Positions 33,094 to 41,946 of a stretch of 64,000 bases of DNA are shown one piece after another. Location of the stretch: assembly GCF_028288205.1 (NCBI RefSeq), contig NZ_JAQBOD010000012.1, positions 44,734 to 108,733 of the forward strand, in the 5' to 3' direction. Under the pieces are notes generated by a model. The model was not told the origin of the DNA. It saw only the letters and a program-made list of their open reading frames with translations, and did no database searches. The stretch's first letter is position 1; each line of letters starts with the position of its first letter. A program made the translations under genes and the position numbers. Source of the DNA: Mucilaginibacter sp. GTDB taxonomy: Bacteria > Bacteroidota > Bacteroidia > Sphingobacteriales > Sphingobacteriaceae.

Positions 33094-34449
33094 TTATGAA
33101 TGGGCCTTATTATCGATTTTTATCGGTGTCATGTGTATTGTAAAGGTAGTGCCCTGCTTTTCTGTACTACACACTTCAATGTCTCCGCCATGTTTTTTTA
33201 CTATCTGTTTAACAATGCTTAATCCAAGCCCTACAGACTCTTCTCCACGAATACCCCTGCGGCTCGCTCTTGAAAAACGATCAAAAATATACGGCAATAA
33301 CTTTTCTGGTATACCCATACCAAAATCTTTTACATCAATAAATATCTGCCCGTCTGTATCTCTTAATGAAACTTCAACATGGTCACCCTCGCGCGAAAAT
33401 TTAATGGCATTACTTATCAGGTTATCCATAACCCGCTGCATCTTTTCCATATTAATATGGGTATAAATTGGCTGGTCTGTACCGTAGTATAATAATTTAA
33501 CCTGCCCCATCTTATTTTTAACCCATTCATCAACAACTTTTAAAAGATATTGGTTAAGCTCTACTTCTTCAATATCAAAAGCAATGTCATTTTCATTATT
33601 AGCTGTTTCTATTAAATCATTAATTATTGAAGTTGCTTTATCGCATGATGTTTTTATCATTTGGATATTCTCCTGGTTATCCGCATCTATTGTTTCATCT
33701 TCTTCCATTATCATAGCCAATGCTTTAATAGCGGTAAGCGGGTTGCGCAGGTCATGCGCTACAATGCCCAGTATCTCATTTTTTAACTTACTGGCTGTTT
33801 CTATTTCTATATTTTTTTCTTCAATTGCTTTAAGCTTTAAATAATTATCAGCACGATAAGAGAATACGAATCTTGATATGCAAAAAAATAAAGTTACCAG
33901 TACAGCCGAAACCACGTCATTTAACAGTTGCTCCTCAAAACTATGCTGATAATAGGGCACTGTAAGCATAAAAATGACACTTATTACCACCACAACAAAA
34001 AGAGTCTCATAATATTCCAAAGTAAAGAATACACCAACAAGCGTTAATGCTGCCAGATACATTACTAATGTATTACGAGGATTATGCATAACAAAAAAAG
34101 TAACCCTCATCCCGTTAGTTATGACAAATAAGGCAAATATCAGTATCAATGCCCTGCCAATAAATTCAACCAGGCGGTCATGCTCAAAATACTTTATAAG
34201 CAATGTACTACCAACATAAAATAATGGAGTAATTATGGTCGAGATCATATTAGCAATACCCAATTCATCAATATGGTTTACATTATTAAAAGGCAGGTTG
34301 GTAAACCTGCAGATCAACCGTATTGACAAACTCATCAGGAAATAAACTAAACTGATATTCTTTACCGTTTTTAAATTCTGGAGGGTGGAGTAACTACGGA
34401 AAGCGGAGCGATTAGGTAAGCTAATCCTTGTAAAAAAATAAACCCTCAT
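33094..34449 (-). CDS. Membrane sensor histidine kinase
   Basis: A 451-residue histidine kinase. Six or so membrane helices form an N-terminal sensor (about 30-200). HisKA with phospho-acceptor His232 in VAHDLRNPLTAIKAL follows, then a HATPase domain with N box NLISNAIKFS, DVKDFGMGIPEKLL and GLGLSIVKQI. There is no receiver domain and no response-regulator gene beside it, so it is an orphan sensor in this window. The membrane sensor has no recognised ligand-binding domain. The small UBP finger gene follows it. Confidence 0.93.
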   Translation of the reverse strand: MRVYFFTRISLPNRSAFRSYSTLQNLKTVKNISLVYFLMSLSIRLICRFTNLPFNNVNHIDELGIANMISTIITPLFYVGSTLLIKYFEHDRLVEFIGRALILIFALFVITNGMRVTFFVMHNPRNTLVMYLAALTLVGVFFTLEYYETLFVVVVISVIFMLTVPYYQHSFEEQLLNDVVSAVLVTLFFCISRFVFSYRADNYLKLKAIEEKNIEIETASKLKNEILGIVAHDLRNPLTAIKALAMIMEEDETIDADNQENIQMIKTSCDKATSIINDLIETANNENDIAFDIEEVELNQYLLKVVDEWVKNKMGQVKLLYYGTDQPIYTHINMEKMQRVMDNLISNAIKFSREGDHVEVSLRDTDGQIFIDVKDFGMGIPEKLLPYIFDRFSRASRRGIRGEESVGLGLSIVKQIVKKHGGDIEVCSTEKQGTTFTIHMTPIKIDNKAHS

Positions 34450-34743
34450 GATATATATTTGAGATAGGCAAATATACTGAATACATTAACGTTGTTCTTA
34501 AATACCATATTTAATTTTGTATGAATTTAAACAAAATAAACCATTGCTTAAAATGCTTCGTCAAACAATATAAATATTTCATTTGTCCGCTGGGTTGCAG
34601 GTTTAGTGATGTTAATTATATCTTGCTTTAATGCCACGAAAAGGTTAATGTTTACATTTTTCGATATTTATTAGGTGTTAATATTCTTTATTTATTTACT
34701 TTGTCCACCACAAAATTCAATACACATTCTGAATTAAATAATT

Positions 34744-35463
34744 ATGACTTACTGCCTCGGAATAAAGGTTAAAGAGGGCCTGCTTGCAATTGCTGATACC
34801 CGCATTACATCCGGAACTGACACTACTGTAAAAAAGAAAATTTCGATAGAACAAAAAGACGGATTTTCTCTTTTCATTATGACAAGCGGTTTACGCTCTA
34901 CAAGGGATAAAGCTATTGTATATTTTACCGAATTACTGGAAACCACCGAGTACAATAAATTATATAAAGCAGTAAATGCTTTCGGCGAACAGGTTAAAAG
35001 AGTAGTTAAGGAAGATAAGGAATCATTAGAAAGGGCCGGTTTTAACTTTGACCTGCACAGTATAATTGGCGGGCAGTTAAAAGATGATGATGAGCATAAA
35101 CTTTTTTTATTATATCCCGAAGGAAACTGGGTAGAATTAGGACAAGGTGCGCCTTTTGTAATTATTGGTAATTCGGGACATGGAAAACCTATACTTAACC
35201 GTACATTAGATGAAAATTCCAGCTTAAAACTGGCACTGAAGGTAGGTTTTTTATCATTTGACTCTACCCGTGTAAGCTCAAATAATGTGGATTTCCCAAT
35301 AGATGTGGCGATCTACAAAAAAGACAGCTTTCACATTATTGAACAACGTTACGAGAAAAAAGACCTGGAGAATATTTCGACCCAATGGGCCGAAGAACTA
35401 AAGGCAGCCTTGCAACATGTATCCGAGGACTGGATTAATGTTGCCTTTAATAAACTACCATAA
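34744..35463 (+). CDS. Anbu proteasome-like N-terminal-nucleophile peptidase
   Basis: A 239-residue protein of the Anbu (ancestral beta subunit) class of proteasome-like Ntn hydrolases. The N-terminus MTYCLGIKVKEGLLAIADTR puts Thr2 at the mature N-terminus with Asp17 (mature numbering) and a Lys near 31, matching the T1-D17-K33 pattern of proteasome beta subunits. Anbu forms open helical or ring-like oligomers; its substrates are debated. It is followed 9 bases later by a transglutaminase-like gene. The usual partners (ATP-grasp-like and alpha-E proteins) are absent nearby. The 34450-34743 gap shows no gene. Confidence 0.88.
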   Translation: MTYCLGIKVKEGLLAIADTRITSGTDTTVKKKISIEQKDGFSLFIMTSGLRSTRDKAIVYFTELLETTEYNKLYKAVNAFGEQVKRVVKEDKESLERAGFNFDLHSIIGGQLKDDDEHKLFLLYPEGNWVELGQGAPFVIIGNSGHGKPILNRTLDENSSLKLALKVGFLSFDSTRVSSNNVDFPIDVAIYKKDSFHIIEQRYEKKDLENISTQWAEELKAALQHVSEDWINVAFNKLP

Positions 35464-35472
35464 ATTACTACT

Positions 35473-36318
35473 ATGAAATTCGATGTATTCACCGAAATGG
35501 AATATAATGTGAGGTCGGCGAGTACTTTGATTTTAAATATCAACGCTTTAAGAACACAACATCAAACCGTAATAAGCGAAACTTTTACTATTGATCCATA
35601 TCTAAAAACCGAAGAGTTAGTATCGGCCAACGGCGAGAACCGCCTGGTAAGATTTGAGATCAATGACCCCGGCACTTTTAAAGTCACCTACAAGGCAACT
35701 GTTGATAATTTTACCAAGATTATAGACTATGAGCATCACGACGAAGTACCGGTGGCTCAGTTTGATCCGGCTATAATGCCTTATTTGTACCCAAGCCGTT
35801 ATTGCCAGTCAGACAAGCTATACCGGTTAGCTAATAATATGTTTGGGCATATTGTAAATCCATTCACGAAGGTTATAGCACTTACCGACTGGATTCATCG
35901 TAATGTACAATACTTAAGCGGTTCAACAAACGCGCAAACATCAGCATTTGATACTGTAACAGAGCAGGCCGGCGTATGCCGTGATTTTGCGCATTTAGGC
36001 ATTGCCCTTTGCCGTGCATTAACTATACCTGCAAGATATTTTACCGGCTATGCCTATCACTTAAAACCTGCCGATTTCCATGCCTGCTTTGAGGCATATT
36101 TAGGCGGCGAATGGATATTATTTGATGCTACAAAGCTTGTACCGTTAAATGGCATGGTTAAAATAGCCACAGGCCGTGATGCTGCCGATACTGCTATAGC
36201 CAACATTTTTGGCGATGCAACTTTTAGATCCATGATAGTGAGCTGCGAACTTGCCGATGAAGGCTTTGAACCCATATTTTACGGACATATAGATTATATG
36301 GGGATATCGTATTTGTAA
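35473..36318 (+). CDS. Transglutaminase-like protein (Anbu partner)
   Basis: A 281-residue protein with an N-terminal beta-sandwich (about 1-90) and a transglutaminase-like core. The catalytic triad is readable: Cys169 in QAGVCRDFAH, His203 in ADFHACFEAY and Asp218 in WILFDATKL. Members cleave or cross-link peptide bonds through a papain-like mechanism. Nine bases separate it from the Anbu gene, making a two-gene operon. Such proteins are regularly linked with Anbu. The substrate is unknown. Confidence 0.9.
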   Translation: MKFDVFTEMEYNVRSASTLILNINALRTQHQTVISETFTIDPYLKTEELVSANGENRLVRFEINDPGTFKVTYKATVDNFTKIIDYEHHDEVPVAQFDPAIMPYLYPSRYCQSDKLYRLANNMFGHIVNPFTKVIALTDWIHRNVQYLSGSTNAQTSAFDTVTEQAGVCRDFAHLGIALCRALTIPARYFTGYAYHLKPADFHACFEAYLGGEWILFDATKLVPLNGMVKIATGRDAADTAIANIFGDATFRSMIVSCELADEGFEPIFYGHIDYMGISYL

Positions 36319-36369
36319 GCCTGACCAACCCTCCCCGGGACAGTAACTACTTTAAAAAGGCTTATGTAG

Positions 36370-36587
36370 TGTTTCACAAAATAATGAAACACATGAAACA
36401 CTCTTTTAGGTTAACTTATTGATATATAGCAATTTGAAAAAATGAGTGAAACACTTTGAAACAGTACAAAAGCTTTAGGTAAAACAGCATAAATACTTTA
36501 TAATAAGTATTTTATGTCATTTTATCGATTTTTGCAAATTTAGAGTGAAACACCTGATGTGAAACACTTTTATCAGGGGCTGAAACA
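36370..36587. promoter_or_regulatory. TGAAACA heptamer array, copy 1
   Basis: Seven TGAAACA sites (36385, 36394, 36447, 36457, 36546, 36560, 36581) and one inverted TGTTTCA (36370). The first pair is an inverted repeat with 8 bases between, followed by pairs with gaps of 2, 3 and 7 bases. Array 2 at 49937-50145 has nearly the same spacing. The motif is the half of the parS consensus TGTTTCACGTGAAACA, but no full parS is present. It lies downstream of the transglutaminase gene in the 36319-36885 gap. Confidence 0.6.
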
Positions 36588-36678
36588 GTCTGTGAGCGCT
36601 CCCACCGGGGCAATACTATTGATGTAATTTTGAATGCTGTCTTTTCATAATCTATTACGCTTAGAGGGCTTACGCCCA

Positions 36679-36882
36679 ATGTCATTAAGTTAAGAGAAAC
36701 CCCATCGGGGTTCAAGGTCGGTAGCAAAATAAATACCAAAGAAATGCCGTGCCGTCAGGTACGGAACCTCGCCGATGTTGCGTACCTGACGGCACGCTAA
36801 ATAATTTATATGATATTTTCTACCGACATTTTGCACCTACGGCGCATTTTTAAATAATATTTTCCCTTAACTTAATGACATT
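36679..36882. mobile_element. MITE-like palindromic element with terminal inverted repeats, copy 1
   Basis: A non-coding element with terminal inverted repeats of about 20 bp (ATGTCATTAAGTTAAG at the left and its complement at 36862-36881). Inside it has a perfect 15-bp inverted pair at 36749-36763 and 36781-36795 (GTGCCGTCAGGTACG), and CGGTAG/CTACCG arms. A second copy is at 62300-62480. It ends four bases before the NRPS stop. No transposase is visible, so any mobilisation would have to be in trans. Confidence 0.75.
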
Positions 36883-36885
36883 GGC

Positions 36886-39800
36886 CTACGCCGGTTTCAC
36901 CGGGCTGCCTATCCAATCCGTTCCCGGCGACAGGCGCTCGCCTTTCATCACTAATGATAACGCTTCAATACGGGTATCGTCGCCTAATTCGCTATCATAC
37001 AAAATAATGGTGCCCGCGCCTATGCTGCTTCTGGCACCTATTTTTACGGTACCAACTTTCATTACCCTATCCTCGAACAAATGTGTTTGCGGGCCGCAAT
37101 CCTGGTTCAGGGCAGCATCATCACCAATAGTTACCATATCAAACTCGGTAATGTCGGTAGTGTTCATCCACACGCGTTTGCCAATTTTTACGCCTAAAAG
37201 GCGCATCAATGGCGGCAGCCAGGGCGTTCCCTGCAAATAGTCTAATAAAAACGGTATAGCTAATGCTTCATAAGTAGATGTAATGGCCTCGCTTTTCCAA
37301 ACGGCCCAGCTCCACATAGGCTTTTGCTGTGTTTTATATTTACCAATAAACAACCATTTTAATACCAACGGAACCAAAAACGAAGGTATGCCCATAAAAA
37401 ACAAGTAATAAAACGGGAAATAAACAATGATCTTCCACAGCGGGTCATCTACCAACAGATCATGAGCGTACGCGATAAAAAATATCGAAAAGCAAATAAT
37501 AGCGCTTTCGGGCAAAATAATGCGGATAAACTCCACAAAGCCGCGGGCGAACTTGCGGTAATTATTAGGGTGCATGGTCAATTCCTCACCAAAAAGTGTA
37601 CTTTCCTGCCTTCGTGGCAACGGTATAGCGGGCGAACCAAACCAATCTTTAGCAGCGGTATTAGCCATTTGTTGTTCATCAGGCGGCGTAGATAATACTC
37701 CTATCAGCATATTGCTGTTTAAATGATACCCTTGCGGGATAAGTGCACTATTGCCAACAAAGCTCCTGTTACCAATAGTTGTTTTATCCAATATTAGTTG
37801 TTGTCCGCGTACGTCTGCTTCACCTAAAGTAACCGCATCGGCAACAAAAGCACCATCGCCTATTTCCAGCAGTGGATGCGTTACACTACTGGCGGTTGAT
37901 ATTTCTGTACCCTTCCCTATTTTAGCACCAAGCGCCCTGAAAAACGATGCCACATATACGGTAGCGTATATAGGATGCATTACAATAAGGCTTAACGACA
38001 TTAACTGATCGGCAAACCATTTACGTACATAAAACATACTGTACACCGAATATTTGCCCGGTTTAATCCCTCGTTGCAAAATGCGGGTAAATAGTATAGT
38101 TTCTGCTGCAAACAGTATAATATACATTATAGCCAGCATTGGCACATGCACCATATAATTAAAATTATAATCGGGCGCCGCGTTATCCATACGGTTTATG
38201 GTAATTATTGTTGGCAGCAATGGCAATAAAATTATAAATGGAAATATCATCATGCACATAATAAACACCAGCTTATACTTTCTGCGGGTAAAAGCTGATA
38301 CCACTAATGGTTGCGGCAGGTCCTCAATATTCCTGGTTTCTTTTAATTGCGCGGGGCTACCCTGCCATACCTCGCAATATCCTATAGTTTTGCCGGGAGG
38401 CAAAAAGCCCAGATCCTGCAGCTCGCCCCATGCAGCCACATGGCTATCGCCTGATATTATGGCACTGCTGCCAATATAAGCATGGTCACCAAGTTTTATG
38501 CGGCGCAACTTAAGCATACCGTCTTCCACAAACGCGTTATTCAGGTTGGTTTGTGAGCTTATACTAACATCGTTACCAATAGTTATCAAATCCTCGGCAC
38601 CAAAATTAAAATTACTTATCTGGGCATTGGGCGCTATCTTCATACCTAATAAACTTAAATAAAGCGGGTACAGCGGCGTGCCGTTTAAAAATTGCGCAGG
38701 CAATAAACGCTGTATAGTTTTAACAAACCACCATCTAAAATAATAGCTCCCCCATAAAGGATAATCTCCCTCTCTAATCTTCCCTATTACCAGCCATTTA
38801 GCACCAATAGATATAATAGTAAATATGGGCGGGATAAATGAAAACAGCACCAGCGATGTAATGATAGAATAAGCTACATTACCGGTTTCCTGATCAACAT
38901 AATAATAATAGCCCAGGTAGGGTATAAATATCTGGAAGGCAAATAAGCCATAAATTAACAATAACGATATTGTTTGTGCCAGCCAGCAAAGTAAATAAGT
39001 GGGCAATGATACCCTTTTATAATGGCGTTTTGATTTAGCCTTAACCTTAGGCTGGCTTTCCCAAACGCCTGTTAAATTACTTAGCGGCCGGTTAATATAT
39101 ATATCCTTTAAGGATGCGCCGGGCAAATTAGCATCACGGCGCAGCTGCGATACAAAACCGGCTGCCAATAATGAATGCCCGCCCAGGTCATCAAAGAAAT
39201 CCATAGATGGATTAATTTCCTTGTTAGGGAATATCCCACGTAAAACAGCCAATATTCTATCTGCAGCCGGGGCATTTAGGTCGATAGTATTTTGCGAATT
39301 ATTGCTTATGGTGGCAAATGATTCGGGTATAGGTAATGCCTTGCGGTTTATTTTACCGCTTGGCATGCGGGGCATTTCATTAATAGTTACAATGGTGCCC
39401 GGCACCATATAGGATGGCAGTGTTTTAGCTAATTCTATACGGAACAGATTCTCTTCAATACAATTCAGGCCTTCCATAACAACATATGCTACCAATTGCT
39501 CCTGCGCGTTACCATCCTTTTTTACCGCGACAACAGCAGATGCGACACCGGCTATAGCATTTAGCTTAACTTCTATTTCACCTAACTCTATCCGGTATCC
39601 ACGTAATTTTATCTGATCGTCAAAGCGGCCAAGCAGGTCTACACTGCCATCGGGGTTTATAATAGCAGCATCGCCGGTTCTATATACCATATTACCCGGC
39701 AACAGGTTAAGTGATTTTGGCTTGGATACAAATTTTTGCTGGGTAAGCTGCGGCAATTTAACATAGCCGGATGCAACACCCGGGCCGGTAATAACCAGTT

Positions 39801-40827
39801 CACCTTCTTCGCCATAAGGTAAAATATTTAAGGTTTCATCAACCACTGCCAAATTATAATTAGGTAATGGTTGCCCTATAACTATCTTATCACCAATATT
39901 TAAGGGCGCAATGGTAGCGGTTACTGTAGTTTCGGTAGGCCCGTAACTATTGTAAAACTGCATACCCGGTTTTGCCCATTTGGTCAATACCTGTGGTGTA
40001 CAAGCTTCGCCACCCGCATTTACTAATCGTAAAGATGGTATGCTGTCTTCCATAACTGCCAGTAAACTGGGTACCGCGTGCAGAATGGTTATATTTTCTT
40101 TTTTCAGGATATCGCCCAACTCATCTATTGCCTTTGAGGTGGTGTTATCGGCCACCCAAAGGGTAGCTCCGGCAAAATAACTTATCCAGGTTTCTTCGCA
40201 CCACATATCAAATGATACAGAGAAACCCTGGTACACCCTATCGGTTTCCCTGATATCAAAAACAGTTTGTTCTGAACGCACCAAATGGCATATTTGCTTC
40301 TGGCTTATAGGAATTCCTTTAGGTTTGCCTGTACTGCCCGAAGTATATAATACATAAGCACAATCATCAGGCTTGGGCCCTTTAGGTCTTTTAACTTTAT
40401 CGTGCGGCGCAGGCATTGGTTTTACGCTTAACCGCGCACAAGGCGAATTTAATTTTTGCAAGCTAAAAACACCATCTGCGCCAACCTCTTCTAATATTAC
40501 CTCTACACGTTCTGCGGGAATTTCCCTATCAATAGGCACATAGGTTGCGCCCGATTTTACAATACCTAAAATAGCCACGTGCAGCTCCAGGCCGCGCTGC
40601 CACCATACCCCTACTTTGCTATTACGTGCAATCCCTTTTTTGTTTAAATAATCGGCTACCGCGTCACTCCATCGGTCAAGCTCGGCATAGGTTAAAGATC
40701 GGTCATTAAAAACAAGAGCAGTTTTATTCGCATGCAGCCCGGCCGAAGTATAAAATAAAGTAGCCAATGTTTCCTCCCGTATCAGGTCCGGGCGATCGGC
40801 TCCGAGTATAACACTCAGTGAATTCAT
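36886..40827 (-). CDS. Pls/PosA-type membrane non-ribosomal peptide synthetase
   Basis: A 1313-residue single-module synthetase. The adenylation domain (about 1-520) has YTSGSTGKPKG, SVSFDMWCEE, SYGPTETT, YRTGD and RGYRIELGEIE. A carrier domain follows with the phosphopantetheine Ser552 in DDLGGHSLLAA. The rest lacks condensation or thioesterase domains. Instead there are three membrane-helix pairs, each followed by a soluble left-handed beta-helix (hexapeptide) domain, the layout of epsilon-poly-lysine synthetase (Pls) and relatives. By analogy it may link one amino acid into a polymer or tag. Hand-aligned specificity residues read D-M-E-H-V-A-S-V-T-K; the acidic residue at the third position hints at a basic amino acid, but this is weak. 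The divergent PPTase gene is 142 bases away. Confidence 0.9.
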   Translation of the reverse strand: MNSLSVILGADRPDLIREETLATLFYTSAGLHANKTALVFNDRSLTYAELDRWSDAVADYLNKKGIARNSKVGVWWQRGLELHVAILGIVKSGATYVPIDREIPAERVEVILEEVGADGVFSLQKLNSPCARLSVKPMPAPHDKVKRPKGPKPDDCAYVLYTSGSTGKPKGIPISQKQICHLVRSEQTVFDIRETDRVYQGFSVSFDMWCEETWISYFAGATLWVADNTTSKAIDELGDILKKENITILHAVPSLLAVMEDSIPSLRLVNAGGEACTPQVLTKWAKPGMQFYNSYGPTETTVTATIAPLNIGDKIVIGQPLPNYNLAVVDETLNILPYGEEGELVITGPGVASGYVKLPQLTQQKFVSKPKSLNLLPGNMVYRTGDAAIINPDGSVDLLGRFDDQIKLRGYRIELGEIEVKLNAIAGVASAVVAVKKDGNAQEQLVAYVVMEGLNCIEENLFRIELAKTLPSYMVPGTIVTINEMPRMPSGKINRKALPIPESFATISNNSQNTIDLNAPAADRILAVLRGIFPNKEINPSMDFFDDLGGHSLLAAGFVSQLRRDANLPGASLKDIYINRPLSNLTGVWESQPKVKAKSKRHYKRVSLPTYLLCWLAQTISLLLIYGLFAFQIFIPYLGYYYYVDQETGNVAYSIITSLVLFSFIPPIFTIISIGAKWLVIGKIREGDYPLWGSYYFRWWFVKTIQRLLPAQFLNGTPLYPLYLSLLGMKIAPNAQISNFNFGAEDLITIGNDVSISSQTNLNNAFVEDGMLKLRRIKLGDHAYIGSSAIISGDSHVAAWGELQDLGFLPPGKTIGYCEVWQGSPAQLKETRNIEDLPQPLVVSAFTRRKYKLVFIMCMMIFPFIILLPLLPTIITINRMDNAAPDYNFNYMVHVPMLAIMYIILFAAETILFTRILQRGIKPGKYSVYSMFYVRKWFADQLMSLSLIVMHPIYATVYVASFFRALGAKIGKGTEISTASSVTHPLLEIGDGAFVADAVTLGEADVRGQQLILDKTTIGNRSFVGNSALIPQGYHLNSNMLIGVLSTPPDEQQMANTAAKDWFGSPAIPLPRRQESTLFGEELTMHPNNYRKFARGFVEFIRIILPESAIICFSIFFIAYAHDLLVDDPLWKIIVYFPFYYLFFMGIPSFLVPLVLKWLFIGKYKTQQKPMWSWAVWKSEAITSTYEALAIPFLLDYLQGTPWLPPLMRLLGVKIGKRVWMNTTDITEFDMVTIGDDAALNQDCGPQTHLFEDRVMKVGTVKIGARSSIGAGTIILYDSELGDDTRIEALSLVMKGERLSPGTDWIGSPVKPA

Positions 40828-40969
40828 AATAAATATAGTTACTTTAGAGGTATATTAATTGGTTTATAGTTCAGGCTAACTAACTCAATAGTAAGCATGT
40901 TTTGTATGTTTAGATTAAATAAAAACATATAGTTTAACGCATAAAGTAATTGAGATAATATTATTACAA

Positions 40970-41596
40970 ATGATTATTTGTTACCATACTACAATTGATA
41001 AACCCTGGAGCAGTAGTGAACTGGAACAAAAAATAGCGCCTATACCATCCGCATTAAAACAAAAAATATTAAAAAAACGCAATCATTCAGACGTGCAGCT
41101 CTCGGTAGGCGGCAACCTGTTAGTTTTAGAATTATTAAAGCATTTTAATCTTGATTTAACGCTGAATGATTTGCTTTATAATCCATACCATCGCCCTTAT
41201 TTTAATGCCGGATTTGATTTTAACATATCGCATGCCGGCAACAGGGTAATTTGCTGTGCAACCACCCAGGGGAAAGTTGGTATTGATATAGAACTGACCG
41301 CACCGGTTAATTTTGATTATGATGATTATTTTACAACCATTGAACAGCAAAACATCCGCAGTAATAAAGACCCTAACACTGAATTTTTTAAGTATTGGAC
41401 ACGCAAGGAAGCCTTGCTAAAAGCCATAGGAACCGGCGTTTATACCCCGTTATTAGCTATGGATGTTTCGGGGGATATTTTTACTTATAAAGGCGAAACC
41501 TATTATTTATCACCTATTGATATTGATCCGGCCTATCAAAGCTGTATGGCGCATACGGTTAAGCAGGAAATAGCGATACAATATTTAACTTTATAG
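40970..41596 (+). CDS. Sfp-type 4'-phosphopantetheinyl transferase
   Basis: A 208-residue Sfp-class transferase that moves the phosphopantetheine arm of CoA to carrier-domain Ser residues. The magnesium and substrate motifs are VGIDIE (Asp106, Glu108) and KYWTRKEALLKAIG (Trp143, Lys146, Glu147, Lys151). It is divergent from the Pls-like synthetase, whose Ser552 is the likely target, so pairing is strongly suggested by context. The start MIICYHTT is preceded by AT-rich DNA without a clear Shine-Dalgarno. Confidence 0.93.
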   Translation: MIICYHTTIDKPWSSSELEQKIAPIPSALKQKILKKRNHSDVQLSVGGNLLVLELLKHFNLDLTLNDLLYNPYHRPYFNAGFDFNISHAGNRVICCATTQGKVGIDIELTAPVNFDYDDYFTTIEQQNIRSNKDPNTEFFKYWTRKEALLKAIGTGVYTPLLAMDVSGDIFTYKGETYYLSPIDIDPAYQSCMAHTVKQEIAIQYLTL

Positions 41597-41600
41597 CCTT

Positions 41601-41675
41601 ATGATAACCGACCCGCAAATATTTATTCCTGAAGGCAAACCTGCAAGTATTGGTAAATCATATTCCATTTCATAA
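41601..41675 (+). CDS. Possible 24-residue peptide after the PPTase gene
   Basis: ATG at 41601 opens a 24-residue frame (MITDPQIFIPEGKPASIGKS and four more) ending at the TAA of 41673-41675, five bases after the PPTase stop. It could be a small peptide or the remains of a larger gene. No support beyond position. The remainder of the 41597-41946 gap is the repeat described next. Confidence 0.2.
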   Translation: MITDPQIFIPEGKPASIGKSYSIS

Positions 41676-41746
41676 AGCAGATACCGGTAAAACAAACTGC
41701 ACTCCTATTTTTGCGAGTAGTGCCAGGAATTGTCTGATTAGTAAAA

Positions 41747-41917
41747 ATGCTCCGTAGGAGCTACCTATTTGTAGTAGTAGAAAGTATATCCAAGTTCTTT
41801 TGCCTCGTTAGAGGCTACCCATCTTTAGCAGGTTCGGCCTATCAATTCAGGGTTGCACCTACGGAGCAATTTATTGGTTATTAATTTTTCTACAAATAGG
41901 TAGCTCCTATGGAGCAT
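41747..41917. repeat. Palindromic element with 28-bp inverted ends
   Basis: Arms at 41747-41774 and 41890-41917 are complementary over 28 positions with one G-T pair (ATGCTCCGTAGGAGCTACCT and its mate). The inner part contains GCACCTACGGAGCAA, similar to GCACCTACGGCGCA in the 36.7 and 62.3 kb elements, so the families are related. No gene is inside. It fills most of the gap between the PPTase and CocE genes. Confidence 0.75.
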
Positions 41918-41946
41918 ATATATTACATATTCGTCGCCATAAAATA

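Noticed and set aside
36370..36587. Calling the TGAAACA array a parS centromere
   Set aside because: No site has both parS halves in the TGTTTCACGTGAAACA arrangement; only half-sites with other spacings occur.
36679..36882. tRNA or rRNA-like sequence in the GGGGTTCAAGG part of the element
   Set aside because: No cloverleaf or acceptor stem fits; the word is part of the repeated element.
36886..40827. Naming the synthetase an epsilon-poly-lysine synthetase
   Set aside because: The domain layout matches Pls, but the amino acid specificity cannot be proved from the sequence.
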